This document shows positions 7,359-16,818 of a stretch of 64,000 nt of DNA, piece after piece. The translations under genes and the position numbers were made by a program. Each line of letters opens with the position of its first letter. The stretch's first letter is position 1. This DNA comes from BP-191 sp035940575 (lineage in GTDB: Bacteria > Actinomycetota > Actinomycetes > BP-191). The DNA is taken from contig DASZER010000067.1 of assembly GCA_035940575.1 (NCBI GenBank), forward strand, positions 1 to 64,000, written 5' to 3'. Below the pieces are notes generated by a model. The model did no database searches. It worked only from the letters and a program-made list of their open reading frames with translations, and was not told where the DNA came from.

Positions 7359-8384
7359 TCACAGGTACTGACCGACAGCCGCCGGGTCCGACTCGGTCGC
7401 CACGGCGCGGGCCGCCATGACCTCGGCGAGCGTGCGGCCGCGGTCGACCGGGCGGCCGAGCAGCGCCGCCGTCTCGGCCGCCGACAGCGCGGTGAACTCG
7501 ATGCGCGCGAGGCAGCGGCCGGGCCGTACGAGCGCCGGGTGCAGCGCGCCGACCGGCTCGTTCGTCGTGAGCAGGAACAGGCAGCGCAGCCCCTGGCCGA
7601 GCATCCCGTCGGCGAGGTTCAGCAGCTTGCCGAGCGCGGATGTCGCCTTGGTGCTCGTGTGCAGCAGCGACTCGGCGTCCTCGAGCACGACGACGGTCCA
7701 CGTGTCGTCGTCCGCGGTGCCGAGCACGACGCGGCGCAGGTACCGGCCGTCGGTGAGCAGCCGCTCCGGGTCGGAGACGACGACGGCGCGGGCCCACTCC
7801 CTCCACTCGCGCAGCAGCGCGCGGGCGGCGGAGGTCTTGCCGGTGCCGGGCTCGCCGTACCAGACCATCAGGCGCCGTGACTCGTCCACGGACGCCCGGT
7901 GCGCCATGAGCGCGGAGAGCGCGTCACGGACGCGGGCCGGGTACAGGCCGGCCACGTCGCCCCACGGCGGCGCGACGATGCGCACCTCGCGGTCGGGGAC
8001 GTCGGCGTCGACGAACGTCACAGGCAGCCGCCCGTCATCGGGCGGAGGCGGGGGGACGCGGTCGAGGACACGCCGCGTCGCGGCGTTCGCGGCGGCCGCG
8101 GTCGGCGCGGTGACGACGACCTCGCCGCCCCACGGGAACAGGCGGGCGAGGACGACGACGCGGCCGGACCTGGCGAGGACGAACGTGCCCGCGCCACCGA
8201 GGTCGCCGCGCTGGAGGACGCGGAAGTCGCCGGGTACGACGTCGGGCCCGGCCGCGGCCTGGAAGCCGCGCCGGACGAGGTGGCCGTTGCGGGACGCGTC
8301 GTGCTCGCGCAGGAACAGCAGGACGCCGAGGTCGGTGTCCAGACCGAGCGGGACGTGCCCGACGAGGCGGGTCTGGAAGGTCAT
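7359..8384 (-). CDS. AAA family ATPase (DUF5925-type)
   Basis: A 341-residue protein. The C-terminal two thirds form an AAA ATPase domain with Walker A GEPGTGKTS, Walker B VVVLEDAE, a sensor 1-like LLTTNEP and a sensor/arginine region ALVRPGRCLARIEF. The N-terminal 130 residues (HVPLGLDTDLGVLLF...) resemble the DUF5925 segment that precedes AAA domains in actinobacterial proteins. It probably remodels a protein partner, which is unknown. The start MTFQTRL is the only good Met at the N-terminus. The gene diverges from the SF2 helicase gene across 240 bp that holds a small hairpin (ggggcgc/gcgcccc at 8402-8421). Confidence 0.8.
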   Translation of the reverse strand: MTFQTRLVGHVPLGLDTDLGVLLFLREHDASRNGHLVRRGFQAAAGPDVVPGDFRVLQRGDLGGAGTFVLARSGRVVVLARLFPWGGEVVVTAPTAAAANAATRRVLDRVPPPPPDDGRLPVTFVDADVPDREVRIVAPPWGDVAGLYPARVRDALSALMAHRASVDESRRLMVWYGEPGTGKTSAARALLREWREWARAVVVSDPERLLTDGRYLRRVVLGTADDDTWTVVVLEDAESLLHTSTKATSALGKLLNLADGMLGQGLRCLFLLTTNEPVGALHPALVRPGRCLARIEFTALSAAETAALLGRPVDRGRTLAEVMAARAVATESDPAAVGQYL

Positions 8385-8624
8385 GGCTGTCTCGGGATGT
8401 CGGGGCGCCGCGTCGCGCCCCGCGAGATCAGGACGTACGCCGCACCGGGTTCTCGGAAGGCACGGGTGGTGCTCCTTCGGTGGAGGTGGCCGCCGCATGG
8501 CCGGGAGCGAGGGTGACAGCGAGGTGGCGCGGTGTCGACGGAGTTTCCCGCGCGTCCCTCGGCGTGTCGGCGGGGCGGCTGGGTTAGCGTCGGGGTCCGT
8601 TCCTCGGCACCAGGAAAGCGGCAC

Positions 8625-10325
8625 GTGACCCTCGCGTTCGACCCGGCCCCGTCGGCCGCCACCGGCCCCCCGCTCCGCGCGTGGCAGCGCCGCGCCCTCG
8701 TGGCGTACCTCCAGCGCCGCCCCCAGGACTTCCTCGCCGTGGCGACGCCCGGCGCGGGCAAGACGACGTTCGCGCTCAAGGTCGCGGCCGAGCTGCTCGC
8801 CGACCACACGGTCCAGGCGGTGACGGTCGTGACGCCGACCGAGCACCTCAAGGGGCAGTGGGCGGACGCGGCGGCGCGGGCCGGGATCGCGCTCGACCCG
8901 ACGTTCAGCAACGCCGTCGCGCGGACGAGCCGCGACTTCACGGGCGTCGCGGTGACGTACGCGCAGGTGGCCGCCCACCCGATGCTGCACCGCGCGCGCA
9001 CCGAGGCGCGGCGGACGCTGGTGATCCTCGACGAGATCCACCACGCTGGCGACGCGCGGTCGTGGGGCGACGCGGTGCGCGAGGCGTTCGCCCCGGCGGC
9101 GCGGCGGCTGGCGCTGACGGGCACGCCGTTCCGCAGCGACACCAACGCGATCCCGTTCGTGACGTACGAGGCCGGCGCGGACGGCGTGCGGCGCTCGCGG
9201 TCGGACCACTCCTACGGCTACGCGGACGCGTTGCGCGACAGGGTCGTGCGGCCCGTGCTGTTCCTCGCGTACAGCGGCGAGATGCGCTGGCGCACGTCCG
9301 CCGGCGACGAGGTCGCGGCGACGCTCGGCGAGGACCTGACGCCCGACGCGGTCGCGCAGGCGTGGCGTACGGCGCTCGACCCGAAGGGCGAGTGGATCCC
9401 GACGGTGCTCGCGGCGGCCGACGCGCGGCTGACAGCGAAGCGGCGCGCGATGCCCGACGCGGGCGGGCTCGTCATCGCGAGCGACCACGAGTCGGCGCGG
9501 GCGTACGCCGCGCTGCTCAAGGGGATCACCGACAAGGCGCCGACGGTCGTGCTGTCGGACGACCCGAAGGCGTCGAAGAAGATCGGCGCGTTCGCGGCGT
9601 CCGACGAGCGCTGGCTCGTCGCGGTGCGGATGGTGTCGGAGGGCGTCGACGTGCCGCGCCTCGCGGTCGGCGTCTACGCGACGAACGCGTCGACGCCGCT
9701 GTTCTTCGCCCAGGCCGTCGGGCGCTTCGTCCGCGCGCGGTCGCCGCGCGAGACGGCGAGCGTGTTCCTGCCGAGCGTGCCGACGCTGATGGCGCTCGCG
9801 GCCGAGATGGAGGTCGAGCGCGACCACGCGCTGCAACGCCCGCTGCGCGACGGCGAGTGGGACGACGACCTGCTCGCCGACGCCAACCGCACGAAGACCG
9901 AGCCGGACTTCGACGCGCCGCGGTGGGAGGCGCTCGGCGCGTCGGCGCACCTCGACCGCGTCATCTTCGACGGCGCCGACTACGGCTCCGCCGCCGCGCC
10001 CGGCACGCCCGAGGAGGAGGACTTCCTGGGGCTGCCTGGCCTGCTCGACGCCGACCAGGTCGCGGTGCTGCTGCAACGCCGCCAGGCCGAGCAGCAGCGG
10101 GCGTTGCGGGGCGGGGGGGTGCCCGCCGAGCGGGCGCTGTCGCCGCACGAGGAGCTGGCCGGCCTGCGCCGCGAGCTCAACGCGCTCGTCAACGCGAAGT
10201 CGATGTCGACCGGGCGCACGCAGGCGGTCATCCACGCGGAGCTGCGCCGGGTGCTCGGCGGGCCGCAGACGAAGGAGGCGAGCGCGGAGGAGATCCGCGC
10301 CCGCATCGCGTACCTCCGCGGCTAG
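8625..10325 (+). CDS. Superfamily II DEAD/DEAH-box helicase
   Basis: A 566-residue ATP-dependent nucleic acid helicase or translocase. Motif I is ATPGAGKTT near residue 36, motif II is DEIH, motif III-like is LTGTPFRS, and the second RecA domain ends in motif VI QAVGRFVRAR. The C-terminal 150 residues are charged and helical. The GTG start is chosen because AGGAAAG sits six bases upstream at 8612-8618; a longer frame to 8532 lacks such a site. A TTAGCGT -10-like hexamer lies near 8584. The gene ends in a 4-base overlap (ctag) with the convergent methyltransferase. DNA repair or defence roles are both possible. Confidence 0.88.
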   Translation: MTLAFDPAPSAATGPPLRAWQRRALVAYLQRRPQDFLAVATPGAGKTTFALKVAAELLADHTVQAVTVVTPTEHLKGQWADAAARAGIALDPTFSNAVARTSRDFTGVAVTYAQVAAHPMLHRARTEARRTLVILDEIHHAGDARSWGDAVREAFAPAARRLALTGTPFRSDTNAIPFVTYEAGADGVRRSRSDHSYGYADALRDRVVRPVLFLAYSGEMRWRTSAGDEVAATLGEDLTPDAVAQAWRTALDPKGEWIPTVLAAADARLTAKRRAMPDAGGLVIASDHESARAYAALLKGITDKAPTVVLSDDPKASKKIGAFAASDERWLVAVRMVSEGVDVPRLAVGVYATNASTPLFFAQAVGRFVRARSPRETASVFLPSVPTLMALAAEMEVERDHALQRPLRDGEWDDDLLADANRTKTEPDFDAPRWEALGASAHLDRVIFDGADYGSAAAPGTPEEEDFLGLPGLLDADQVAVLLQRRQAEQQRALRGGGVPAERALSPHEELAGLRRELNALVNAKSMSTGRTQAVIHAELRRVLGGPQTKEASAEEIRARIAYLRG

Positions 10326-11164
10326 GCCACGACGCCCTTCGCCCACCACGCGACGTTCGTCAGGGTGAACGCTCCCTCGGGAGCGCCGAGCGAGCGCCAC
10401 GCGGCGTCGCGCAGGGCGGCGGCGTGGCCGGCGTCGAGCGAGGCGAGGTACGCCCCGACGGGGCCCACGCCCTGGGTGAACCCGCTCCACCAGTCGTCGG
10501 CGCCGTCGTACGTCGAGGTCGCGGTCAGCCTGCCGCCCGTGACGTCCGTCGCGCCGGCGGCGGCGAGCCATCCGGTGAGGTCGCCCTCCTCGGTGCCGAA
10601 GCGGATGCCGTCGCCCTGGACCGACGGGTCGAGGCTCGCGGCGGCGGCCCAGAACGTCCGCAGCGCGGGCATGCCGTCGCTGCTCCAGAAGCACGCGGCG
10701 ACGGTGCCGCCGGGGCGGGTGACGCGCAGCATCTCGCGCGCGCCGGCCTCGCGGTCGGCGAGGAAGCCGACGACGAGCGAGGACAGCGTGAGGTCGAACG
10801 CGCCGTCGTCGAACGGCAGCCGCTCGGCCGCGGCCTCGCGCACGTCGATGCCGGGGAGGCGGTCGCGGCACGCGGCGACGAACGGCGGCGACGGGTCGGC
10901 CGCGGCGACGTTCGCGACGCCGAGGCGCGCGACGAGCTCGCGGGTGAACCCGCCGGGGCCGCAGCCGACGTCGAGCGCGGTGAGCCCGGCGACGACGCCG
11001 GCGGCGTCGGCGAACGCGGGCGCGAGCGACGGCAGGTAGCGGCCCATGAGGCGGTCGTAGCCGTCGGCCGAGGCGACGAACGACGGGCAGCGGGCGGCGG
11101 CGGCCGCGGCGGCGGTGGCGGTCGGGTCGGCGGTGGTCCGGTGGGTGGTGTCGGTGGTCGTCAT
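10322..11164 (-). CDS. Class I SAM-dependent methyltransferase
   Basis: A 280-residue cytosolic methyltransferase of the UbiE/Methyltransf_11 type. Motif I is ALDVGCGPGGF, the acidic loop is AAADPSPPFV, motif II is the AFDLTLSSLVVGFL segment and motif III is MLRVTRPGGTVAACFW. The N-terminus MTTTDTTHRTTADPTATAAA is Thr/Ala-rich and probably disordered. The substrate is unknown. The gene diverges from a TPR-LuxR regulator, and an 18-bp palindrome lies 36 bp upstream of its ATG, suggesting control by that regulator or by autoregulation. Confidence 0.85.
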   Translation of the reverse strand: MTTTDTTHRTTADPTATAAAAAAARCPSFVASADGYDRLMGRYLPSLAPAFADAAGVVAGLTALDVGCGPGGFTRELVARLGVANVAAADPSPPFVAACRDRLPGIDVREAAAERLPFDDGAFDLTLSSLVVGFLADREAGAREMLRVTRPGGTVAACFWSSDGMPALRTFWAAAASLDPSVQGDGIRFGTEEGDLTGWLAAAGATDVTGGRLTATSTYDGADDWWSGFTQGVGPVGAYLASLDAGHAAALRDAAWRSLGAPEGAFTLTNVAWWAKGVVA

Positions 11165-11199
11165 GCCGCGCAGCATCGCGGCGGGCGATGTGGGCGCGC

Positions 11200-11217
11200 A
11201 TGGGTGGTACCACCCAT
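11200..11217. promoter_or_regulatory. 18-bp perfect palindrome, likely operator
   Basis: atgggtggtaccacccat reads the same on both strands. It lies in the 88-bp space between the divergent methyltransferase (start 11164) and the TPR-LuxR regulator (start 11253), where one bound dimer could control both. Confidence 0.6.
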
Positions 11218-11252
11218 TCCGTCCCGGGGTCGCGTACCGGAGGATGTCGCGC

Positions 11253-12863
11253 ATGGACCTCGCCGCGCTGCTCGACGCCGGGCGCCTCGCGCTCGCCGAG
11301 GGCGACTGGGCGGCGGCGCGGGAGGCGTACGGCAAGGCGGCCGCGACCGGCAGCGCCGAGGCCGCGCAGGGGCTCGCCGAGGCGTTGCTGGCCCTCGGCG
11401 ACTACGACGGCGCGATCGCGCGCGGCGAAGAGGCGTACACGGGCTTCCGCGCGCGCGGCGAGGACGTCGCGGCCGCGTCGTCGGCGCGGCTCGTCGGCTA
11501 CCTGTACGGCGTCGTGCACGGCAACGGCGCCGTCATGAGCGGCTGGATGGGGCGCGCCGCGAGCCTGCTGGAGTCGGCGGGCGACTGCCGCGAGCGCGCC
11601 CGCCTGGAGCTGACGCGCGCGACGCTCGCGGGCGACGACGAGACCCGCGAGCGCCACCTCGAGGCCGCCGTGGCGATCGCGCGGCGCAGCGGCGACGAGG
11701 ACCTGGTCTTCGACGCGATGAGCGTGCGCGGGCTCCACCGCGTGGTGGCCGGCGACGTCGGGGCGGGCATGGCGCTGCTGGACGAGGCGCTCGCGGCGGT
11801 GGCGGCGGGCGAGGTGCGCGACGCGACGTCGGTCGGCGCCATGTACTGCAAGATGCTGCACGCCTGCGAGGTCACCTCCGACGTGCGGCGCGCCGAGGAG
11901 TGGCTCGGGCTCGCGGACCGGTGGGTGGAGCGCAGCGGCCGCGTGCCCATCCGCGCGATCTGCCGTACGCACTACGGCGGCGTGCTCACGGCCGCCGGCC
12001 GGTGGGACGAGGCCGAGGCCGAGCTGCGCGAGTCGGTCGAGCTCTACGACCGCAGCTACCGCGCGCTGCGCGGCGCGGCGGTCGTGCGCCTCGGCGCGCT
12101 GCGCGTCCGGCAGGGCCGGCTCGCCGAGGCCGGCGAGCTGCTCGCGGAGGCCGAGCACGACGCGTACGCCGTCCGCCCGCTCGTCGAGCTGCACGTCGCG
12201 CGCGGCGAGCCCGACCTCGCGGTGGCGCGGGTCGAGCGGTTCCTGCGCGAGCACGCGCGCGACGACGGCGCGCTGCTGCTGCTCGCGGTCCGCGCGCACC
12301 TCGCGCGCGGCGACCGTACGGCCGCCGTCGCCGCGTCGGCCCGCCTCGACGCGCTCGCGGCGGCGACCGACCACCCTGCCGTCGCGGCGACCGCGTGCCA
12401 CGCGCGCGGGCTCGTCGGCGAGGACGCCGTACGCCACCTGGAGGCGGCCGTGGCGGCGTTCGCCGCGCAACGCCTCCCGCTCGAGGAGGCGCGGGCGCGG
12501 CTCGACCTCGCGTCCGTCCTCGCGGCGGACGGCTCGGCGATGGCGGTCGTGGAGGCGCGGGGGGCGCTGGCGACGTTCCAGGCGCTACGCGCGGCGCGCG
12601 ACGCCGACGCGGCCACGAGCCTGCTGCGCCGGCTCGGCGTGCGCGGGCACTCGGGGCCGCGCGGGTCGGGCGTGCTGACGCCGCGCGAGGAGGAGGTGCT
12701 CGCGCTGCTCGGCGACGGCCTGTCGAACGCCGACATCGCGGCGCGGCTGTTCGTGAGTCCGCGCACCGCCGAGCACCACGTCTCGAACATCCTCGCCAAG
12801 CTCGGTCTCGGCAGCCGCGCCGAGGCGACGGCGTACGCCGTCCGCAACGGCGTGTCAGGGTGA
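11253..12863 (+). CDS. LuxR-family transcriptional regulator with TPR-like sensor region
   Basis: A 536-residue regulator. The last 65 residues are a LuxR/GerE helix-turn-helix (LTPREEEVLALL...SNADIAARLFVSPRTAEHHVSNILAKLG). The preceding 460 residues are Ala-rich helical repeats of TPR type (EGDWAAAREAYGKAA, LGDYDGAIARGEEAY), resembling LuxR regulators that lack the N-terminal ATPase. The ATG at 11253 is preferred to one at 11244 because GGAGG at 11239-11243 is correctly spaced for it. It is the first gene of a three-gene run with a methyltransferase and a DinB protein, and diverges from another methyltransferase across a palindrome. Confidence 0.82.
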   Translation: MDLAALLDAGRLALAEGDWAAAREAYGKAAATGSAEAAQGLAEALLALGDYDGAIARGEEAYTGFRARGEDVAAASSARLVGYLYGVVHGNGAVMSGWMGRAASLLESAGDCRERARLELTRATLAGDDETRERHLEAAVAIARRSGDEDLVFDAMSVRGLHRVVAGDVGAGMALLDEALAAVAAGEVRDATSVGAMYCKMLHACEVTSDVRRAEEWLGLADRWVERSGRVPIRAICRTHYGGVLTAAGRWDEAEAELRESVELYDRSYRALRGAAVVRLGALRVRQGRLAEAGELLAEAEHDAYAVRPLVELHVARGEPDLAVARVERFLREHARDDGALLLLAVRAHLARGDRTAAVAASARLDALAAATDHPAVAATACHARGLVGEDAVRHLEAAVAAFAAQRLPLEEARARLDLASVLAADGSAMAVVEARGALATFQALRAARDADAATSLLRRLGVRGHSGPRGSGVLTPREEEVLALLGDGLSNADIAARLFVSPRTAEHHVSNILAKLGLGSRAEATAYAVRNGVSG

Positions 12864-12867
12864 GCGC

Positions 12868-13605
12868 GTGAAGGACTTCGACCCGCGAACGCACACGTTC
12901 CGCGAAGGCACCGCCGCGATCTACGACGACCACCCGCGCGGCGACGAGGCGGAGACGGTGGCGTTCCTCGCGGACCTGGCCGGGGACGGGGCGGTGCTGG
13001 AGCTCGCCATCGGCACCGGCCGCATCGCGGTGCCGCTCGCGGAGCGAGGCGTGCGCGTGGACGGCATCGACTTCTCGGAGCCGATGGTCGAGCGCCTGCG
13101 CGCCAAGCGCGACGACCTCGCCGTCACGATCGGCGACTTCGCGGACGTCGCGGTCGACGGGACGTACCGGCTCGTCTACCTCGTCTACAACACGCTGTTC
13201 AACCTGCTCACGCAGGACGACCAGGTGCGCTGCTTCGTCAACGTCGCCGCGCACCTGGAGGACGGCGGCGCGTTCGTCGTGGAGGCGTTCACGCCCGGCT
13301 ACCTGTACGCGCTGCGCGACGGCCAGTACGTCGACGCGGAGCGCATCGAGGTGGACGCCGTGACGTTCGACGTGGGCAGGCACGACCCGGTCGCGCAGAT
13401 CCTCGACGAGAGCCACGTGACGCTGTCGGCGGCGGGCATCCGCGTCGCGCCGATCGTGTGCCGCTACGCGTGGCCGAGCGAGCTCGACCTGATGGCGCGG
13501 GTCGCGGGGCTGCGGCTGCGGGCGCGCTACGGCGGGTGGCTCGGGGAGCCGTTCGAGGCGGACAGTCGCAGGCACGTGTCGGTGTACGAGAAGGCCGGGG
13601 CATGA
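12868..13605 (+). CDS. Class I SAM-dependent methyltransferase
   Basis: A 245-residue methyltransferase with motif I VLELAIGTGRIAVPLAERG, the acidic GIDFSEPMVERL loop and a motif III-like region EDGGAFVVEAFTPGY. The C-terminal part has the beta-rich end common in small-molecule methyltransferases. The GTG start lies four bases after the regulator stop, and its TGA overlaps the ATG of the DinB gene (ATGA). The substrate cannot be told from sequence. Its place in the operon suggests it belongs to the regulator's regulon. Confidence 0.82.
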   Translation: MKDFDPRTHTFREGTAAIYDDHPRGDEAETVAFLADLAGDGAVLELAIGTGRIAVPLAERGVRVDGIDFSEPMVERLRAKRDDLAVTIGDFADVAVDGTYRLVYLVYNTLFNLLTQDDQVRCFVNVAAHLEDGGAFVVEAFTPGYLYALRDGQYVDAERIEVDAVTFDVGRHDPVAQILDESHVTLSAAGIRVAPIVCRYAWPSELDLMARVAGLRLRARYGGWLGEPFEADSRRHVSVYEKAGA

Positions 13606-14132
13606 ACCGATACCCACCCATGGCGGGCACCGAGGTCGAGACGCTGCTCGGCTCGCTGGAACGCCAGCGCGCGACGTTCGCCTGGAAGTGCGGCGGCCTG
13701 GACGCCGAGGGCCTGCGCGCGACGGTCGGCGTCTCCGCGATCACGATCGGCGGGCTGCTCAAGCACATGGCGCAGGTCGAGGACGACTACGCGTACCGGC
13801 GCATCCGCGGGCAGCGGCCGCCCGAGCCGTGGGACCCGTGGGACTGGGACTCGGCGTGGACGACCGCGAGGGACGACGCGCCGGAGGACCTGATGGCGCT
13901 GTGGCGCGGGGCCGCCGACCGCAACCGCGCCGCGACGGCCGAGCTGCTCGAACGCGGCGGCGACCTCGGCGCGCTGAGCGAGCCGATCCCGCCGGAGGGC
14001 GACCGGCTGTCGTTGCGCCGCCTGCTCGTGGACCTGGTCGAGGAGTACGCGCGCCACGTCGGCCACGCCGACCTGATCCGCGAGACCGTGGACGGCCTCG
14101 TCGGCGAGGACCCGCCCGACCTGGAGGCGTAG
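13602..14132 (+). CDS. DinB/DUF664 family four-helix protein
   Basis: A 176-residue protein of the DinB superfamily, which includes mycothiol-dependent metalloenzymes. Candidate metal-binding His residues are in ITIGGLLKHMAQVEDDY and EEYARHVGHADLIRE, placed as in the family. The start is MNRYPPM, overlapping the upstream stop by ATGA. It may act as a thiol transferase or isomerase. No substrate is evident. It closes the LuxR-methyltransferase-DinB run. Confidence 0.8.
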   Translation: MNRYPPMAGTEVETLLGSLERQRATFAWKCGGLDAEGLRATVGVSAITIGGLLKHMAQVEDDYAYRRIRGQRPPEPWDPWDWDSAWTTARDDAPEDLMALWRGAADRNRAATAELLERGGDLGALSEPIPPEGDRLSLRRLLVDLVEEYARHVGHADLIRETVDGLVGEDPPDLEA

Positions 14133-14229
14133 GAGCGCGACCGGCGGGCACGCCGCTCGTTGAGAGGAACGGCGCCTCCCCGCGTCGAACACGAAGGTAA
14201 GCAGCCCGTCACCTCCTTGGAGTGCCCGC

Positions 14230-16818
14230 ATGCTCGTGCGCCCCCGGCGTCTCCTCGTCCTCCTCGCCGCCTCCGGCGTCGTCGCCACCGCGGCGGCAGG
14301 CGCGGCGGGCCCGCGCGCCAAGACCGCGACGCTGGCGGACGCGTTGAAGCGCAGGACCGTGGCCGCCGAGCCCCGTGCCCGAGCCGCGACGCCCGAGGAC
14401 CGCTACGCCCCGGCCGGCGGCTGCTACGTCGCCAAGTCCGCCGCCAGCGGCAAGTACGTCACCCGCGCGGGCGACGCGTGGGCCGCGACCGCGACGCGCG
14501 ACAAGGCCGAGCCGATCCACTTCCAGGCCTACGACCTCGGCAAGTACCTGCTCTTCGCCAGCCAGAAGGACTACGTCGCCGTCGAGGCCGACCCGACGAA
14601 CGGCGGCCCGCCGACCGTCGCGCGCGTCGCCACCGGCTACGTGAAGGGCACCGGCGACGAGAACCTCGACCCGGTCCGCGACCCCGCCGTAGGCGCGGTC
14701 GACACGCTCGCGAGCACCGCCGACGGCCCGAGCGACGCGGTCGCCGAGCAGGCGCGCGGCGAGGGCGTCGTCGTCGCGGCGGCGCCGAGCGCGGCGGCGG
14801 AGTGGGTGCTCAAGTCCCTCGACGGCGGCGGCTTCACGCTGCAGAACCCCGTGGACGACTCCGAGCCGGAGAACCCGGGCCCGCTCGACCCGGCGATCCG
14901 CGCGACGCTGACCGCGACCAAGGACGGCGCGCTCGCCGCGACCGACGGCGCGGTGACCGGCGACCCGGCGCGGTTCACGTTCGAGCTCGCGACCGGCTGC
15001 GCGACGTTCCCCGAGATCACGACGAACGTCTCCGGCCCCGTCGCGGCCGGCGCGACGCCGTACGGCGAGACGCAGGGCTACTTCGACGCGCACCTGCACG
15101 CGATGGCGTTCGAGTTCATCGGCGGCAAGTCGCGCTGCGGCAGGCCGTGGCACCCGTACGGCGTGGCGTACGCGCTCGTCGACTGCCCCGACCACGAGCC
15201 CGGCGGTCACGGCGCGGTCCTCGAGGCGGCGCTGTCCGGCTCCAACCCCGCCGAGGGCCACGACACGGTCGGCTGGCCGACGTTCGGCTACTGGCCGAAG
15301 TACTCCTCGCTCACCCACGAGCAGGTCTACTACAAGTGGCTCGAGCGCTCGTGGCAGGGCGGCCTGCGGATGTTCACCAACCTGCTGGTGGACAACAACG
15401 TGCTCTGCGAGCTGTACCCGTACAAGAAGAACTCCTGCAACGAGATGGACGGCGTGCGCCTCCAGGCGCAGCGCCTCCACGAGCTGGAGCGCTACGTCGA
15501 CGCGCAGAGCGGCGGCCCCGGCCGCGGCTGGTTCAGGATCGTCAAGGACCCGTTCGAGGCGCGCCGCGTCATCAACGACGGCAAGCTCGCGGTCGTCATG
15601 GGCATCGAGGTGTCGGTGCCGTTCGACTGCGGCGAGTACCTCAACGTCACCCGCCCCGGCTGCGACGCGGCCGCCATCAAGTCGCGCCTGCAGGAGGTCT
15701 ACGACCTCGGCGTCCGCCAGATGGAGCTGACGAACAAGTTCGACAACGCGCTCACCGGCGTCACCGGCGACAACACCGAGCAGGGCGTCATCGTCAACGC
15801 CGGCAACAAGTACGAGACCGGCCACAACTGGCAGATGGAGACCTGCGACCACCCGGAGAACGGGCGCACGGACCGCTACCAGTACAACGTCTCCGACGGC
15901 GTCGACGGCAACGCGCCGCCGGAGGAGATCGGCCGCGACGCGATCTTCTCGGCGGTGCTCGAGCAGTTCGGCAAGACCGGCGCCGCGCCCGTGTACTCGG
16001 CCGGCCCGCACTGCAACGTCGTCGGCCTCTCCGACCTCGGCCGCGACGCGATCCGCGGCATGTCCGAGCTCGGCATGGTGTTCGACCCCGACCACATGAG
16101 CGCGAAGGCGCGCGAGCAGGCGATGGACTACCTCGCCAACACGCTGCACTACGGCGGCATCGTCTCGTCGCACTCGTGGGCGGACGACCCGACGTACCAG
16201 GCGATCCTCAAGCTCGGCGGCGTCGTGACGCCGCACGCCGGCCGCACGACGACGTTCGTGGAGAAGTGGCGCAAGCTGCGCGAGTGGTCCGACGACCGCT
16301 ACCTCTACGGCATCGGCTTCGGCTCCGACGTCAACGGCTTCTCGACGCAGGGCTCGCCGCGCAACCCGTCCGAGGCGAACGACGTGGACTACCCGTTCAC
16401 CGGCCTCGGCGGCGTCACCGTCGACATGCAGCGCAGCGGCGAGAAGACGTACGACTACAACAAGACCGGCACCGACCACTACGGCCTCTACCCGGACTGG
16501 GTCGAGGACGCGCGGCTCGTCGCGGGCGCCGACGGCGCGCAGCTCGTCGCGGACCTCGCGCGGGGCGCGGAGGCGTACCTGCAGATGTGGGAGCGGGCCA
16601 TCGGCATCCGCCCGAACGCCTGCCGTGCCGACGTCACCGACCTGACGAAGGCACAGATGAAGGCGCTGCCGAAGTCGGCGACGCCGGAGCAGGTGCTCGC
16701 GGCCGTGGGCCAGCCCGACACGCGGGTGGGGGAGACGTTCACCTACTGTGTCGAGGGTGGCAAGGCGACGGTCACGTTCGACAAGAAGGGCACGCTGCGC
16801 AACGTCGCGCTGCCGTAG
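14230..16818 (+). CDS. Secreted M19-type metal-dependent dipeptidase-like hydrolase
   Basis: An 862-residue exported protein. Residues 1-25 form a signal peptide (LLVLLAASGVVATAAAGAAG). Residues 60-125 look like a beta-trefoil or fascin-like carbohydrate-binding segment (CYVAKSAASGKYVTRAG). The catalytic TIM barrel starts near residue 285 with FDAHLHAMAFEF (His288, His290), and later segments match renal dipeptidases: GLSDLGRDAIRGMSELGMVFDPDH, GIVSSHSW and GIGFGSDVNGF. At 862 residues it is about twice the normal M19 length. The last 60 residues add a small domain. The substrate may be a peptide or another amide outside the cell. TTGGAG lies upstream of the ATG. Confidence 0.75.
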   Translation: MLVRPRRLLVLLAASGVVATAAAGAAGPRAKTATLADALKRRTVAAEPRARAATPEDRYAPAGGCYVAKSAASGKYVTRAGDAWAATATRDKAEPIHFQAYDLGKYLLFASQKDYVAVEADPTNGGPPTVARVATGYVKGTGDENLDPVRDPAVGAVDTLASTADGPSDAVAEQARGEGVVVAAAPSAAAEWVLKSLDGGGFTLQNPVDDSEPENPGPLDPAIRATLTATKDGALAATDGAVTGDPARFTFELATGCATFPEITTNVSGPVAAGATPYGETQGYFDAHLHAMAFEFIGGKSRCGRPWHPYGVAYALVDCPDHEPGGHGAVLEAALSGSNPAEGHDTVGWPTFGYWPKYSSLTHEQVYYKWLERSWQGGLRMFTNLLVDNNVLCELYPYKKNSCNEMDGVRLQAQRLHELERYVDAQSGGPGRGWFRIVKDPFEARRVINDGKLAVVMGIEVSVPFDCGEYLNVTRPGCDAAAIKSRLQEVYDLGVRQMELTNKFDNALTGVTGDNTEQGVIVNAGNKYETGHNWQMETCDHPENGRTDRYQYNVSDGVDGNAPPEEIGRDAIFSAVLEQFGKTGAAPVYSAGPHCNVVGLSDLGRDAIRGMSELGMVFDPDHMSAKAREQAMDYLANTLHYGGIVSSHSWADDPTYQAILKLGGVVTPHAGRTTTFVEKWRKLREWSDDRYLYGIGFGSDVNGFSTQGSPRNPSEANDVDYPFTGLGGVTVDMQRSGEKTYDYNKTGTDHYGLYPDWVEDARLVAGADGAQLVADLARGAEAYLQMWERAIGIRPNACRADVTDLTKAQMKALPKSATPEQVLAAVGQPDTRVGETFTYCVEGGKATVTFDKKGTLRNVALP

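Noticed and set aside
8402..8421. Hairpin ggggcgc-N6-gcgcccc in the gap between the AAA ATPase and helicase genes
   Set aside because: It is short, in a very GC-rich region, and lies upstream of both divergent genes, so it is not a terminator. I found no evidence of regulation.
7359..12470. A continuous open frame of about 1,700 codons on the minus strand
   Set aside because: It is an artefact of very high GC. It covers several genes in other frames; only its last 341 codons (the AAA ATPase) carry family motifs.
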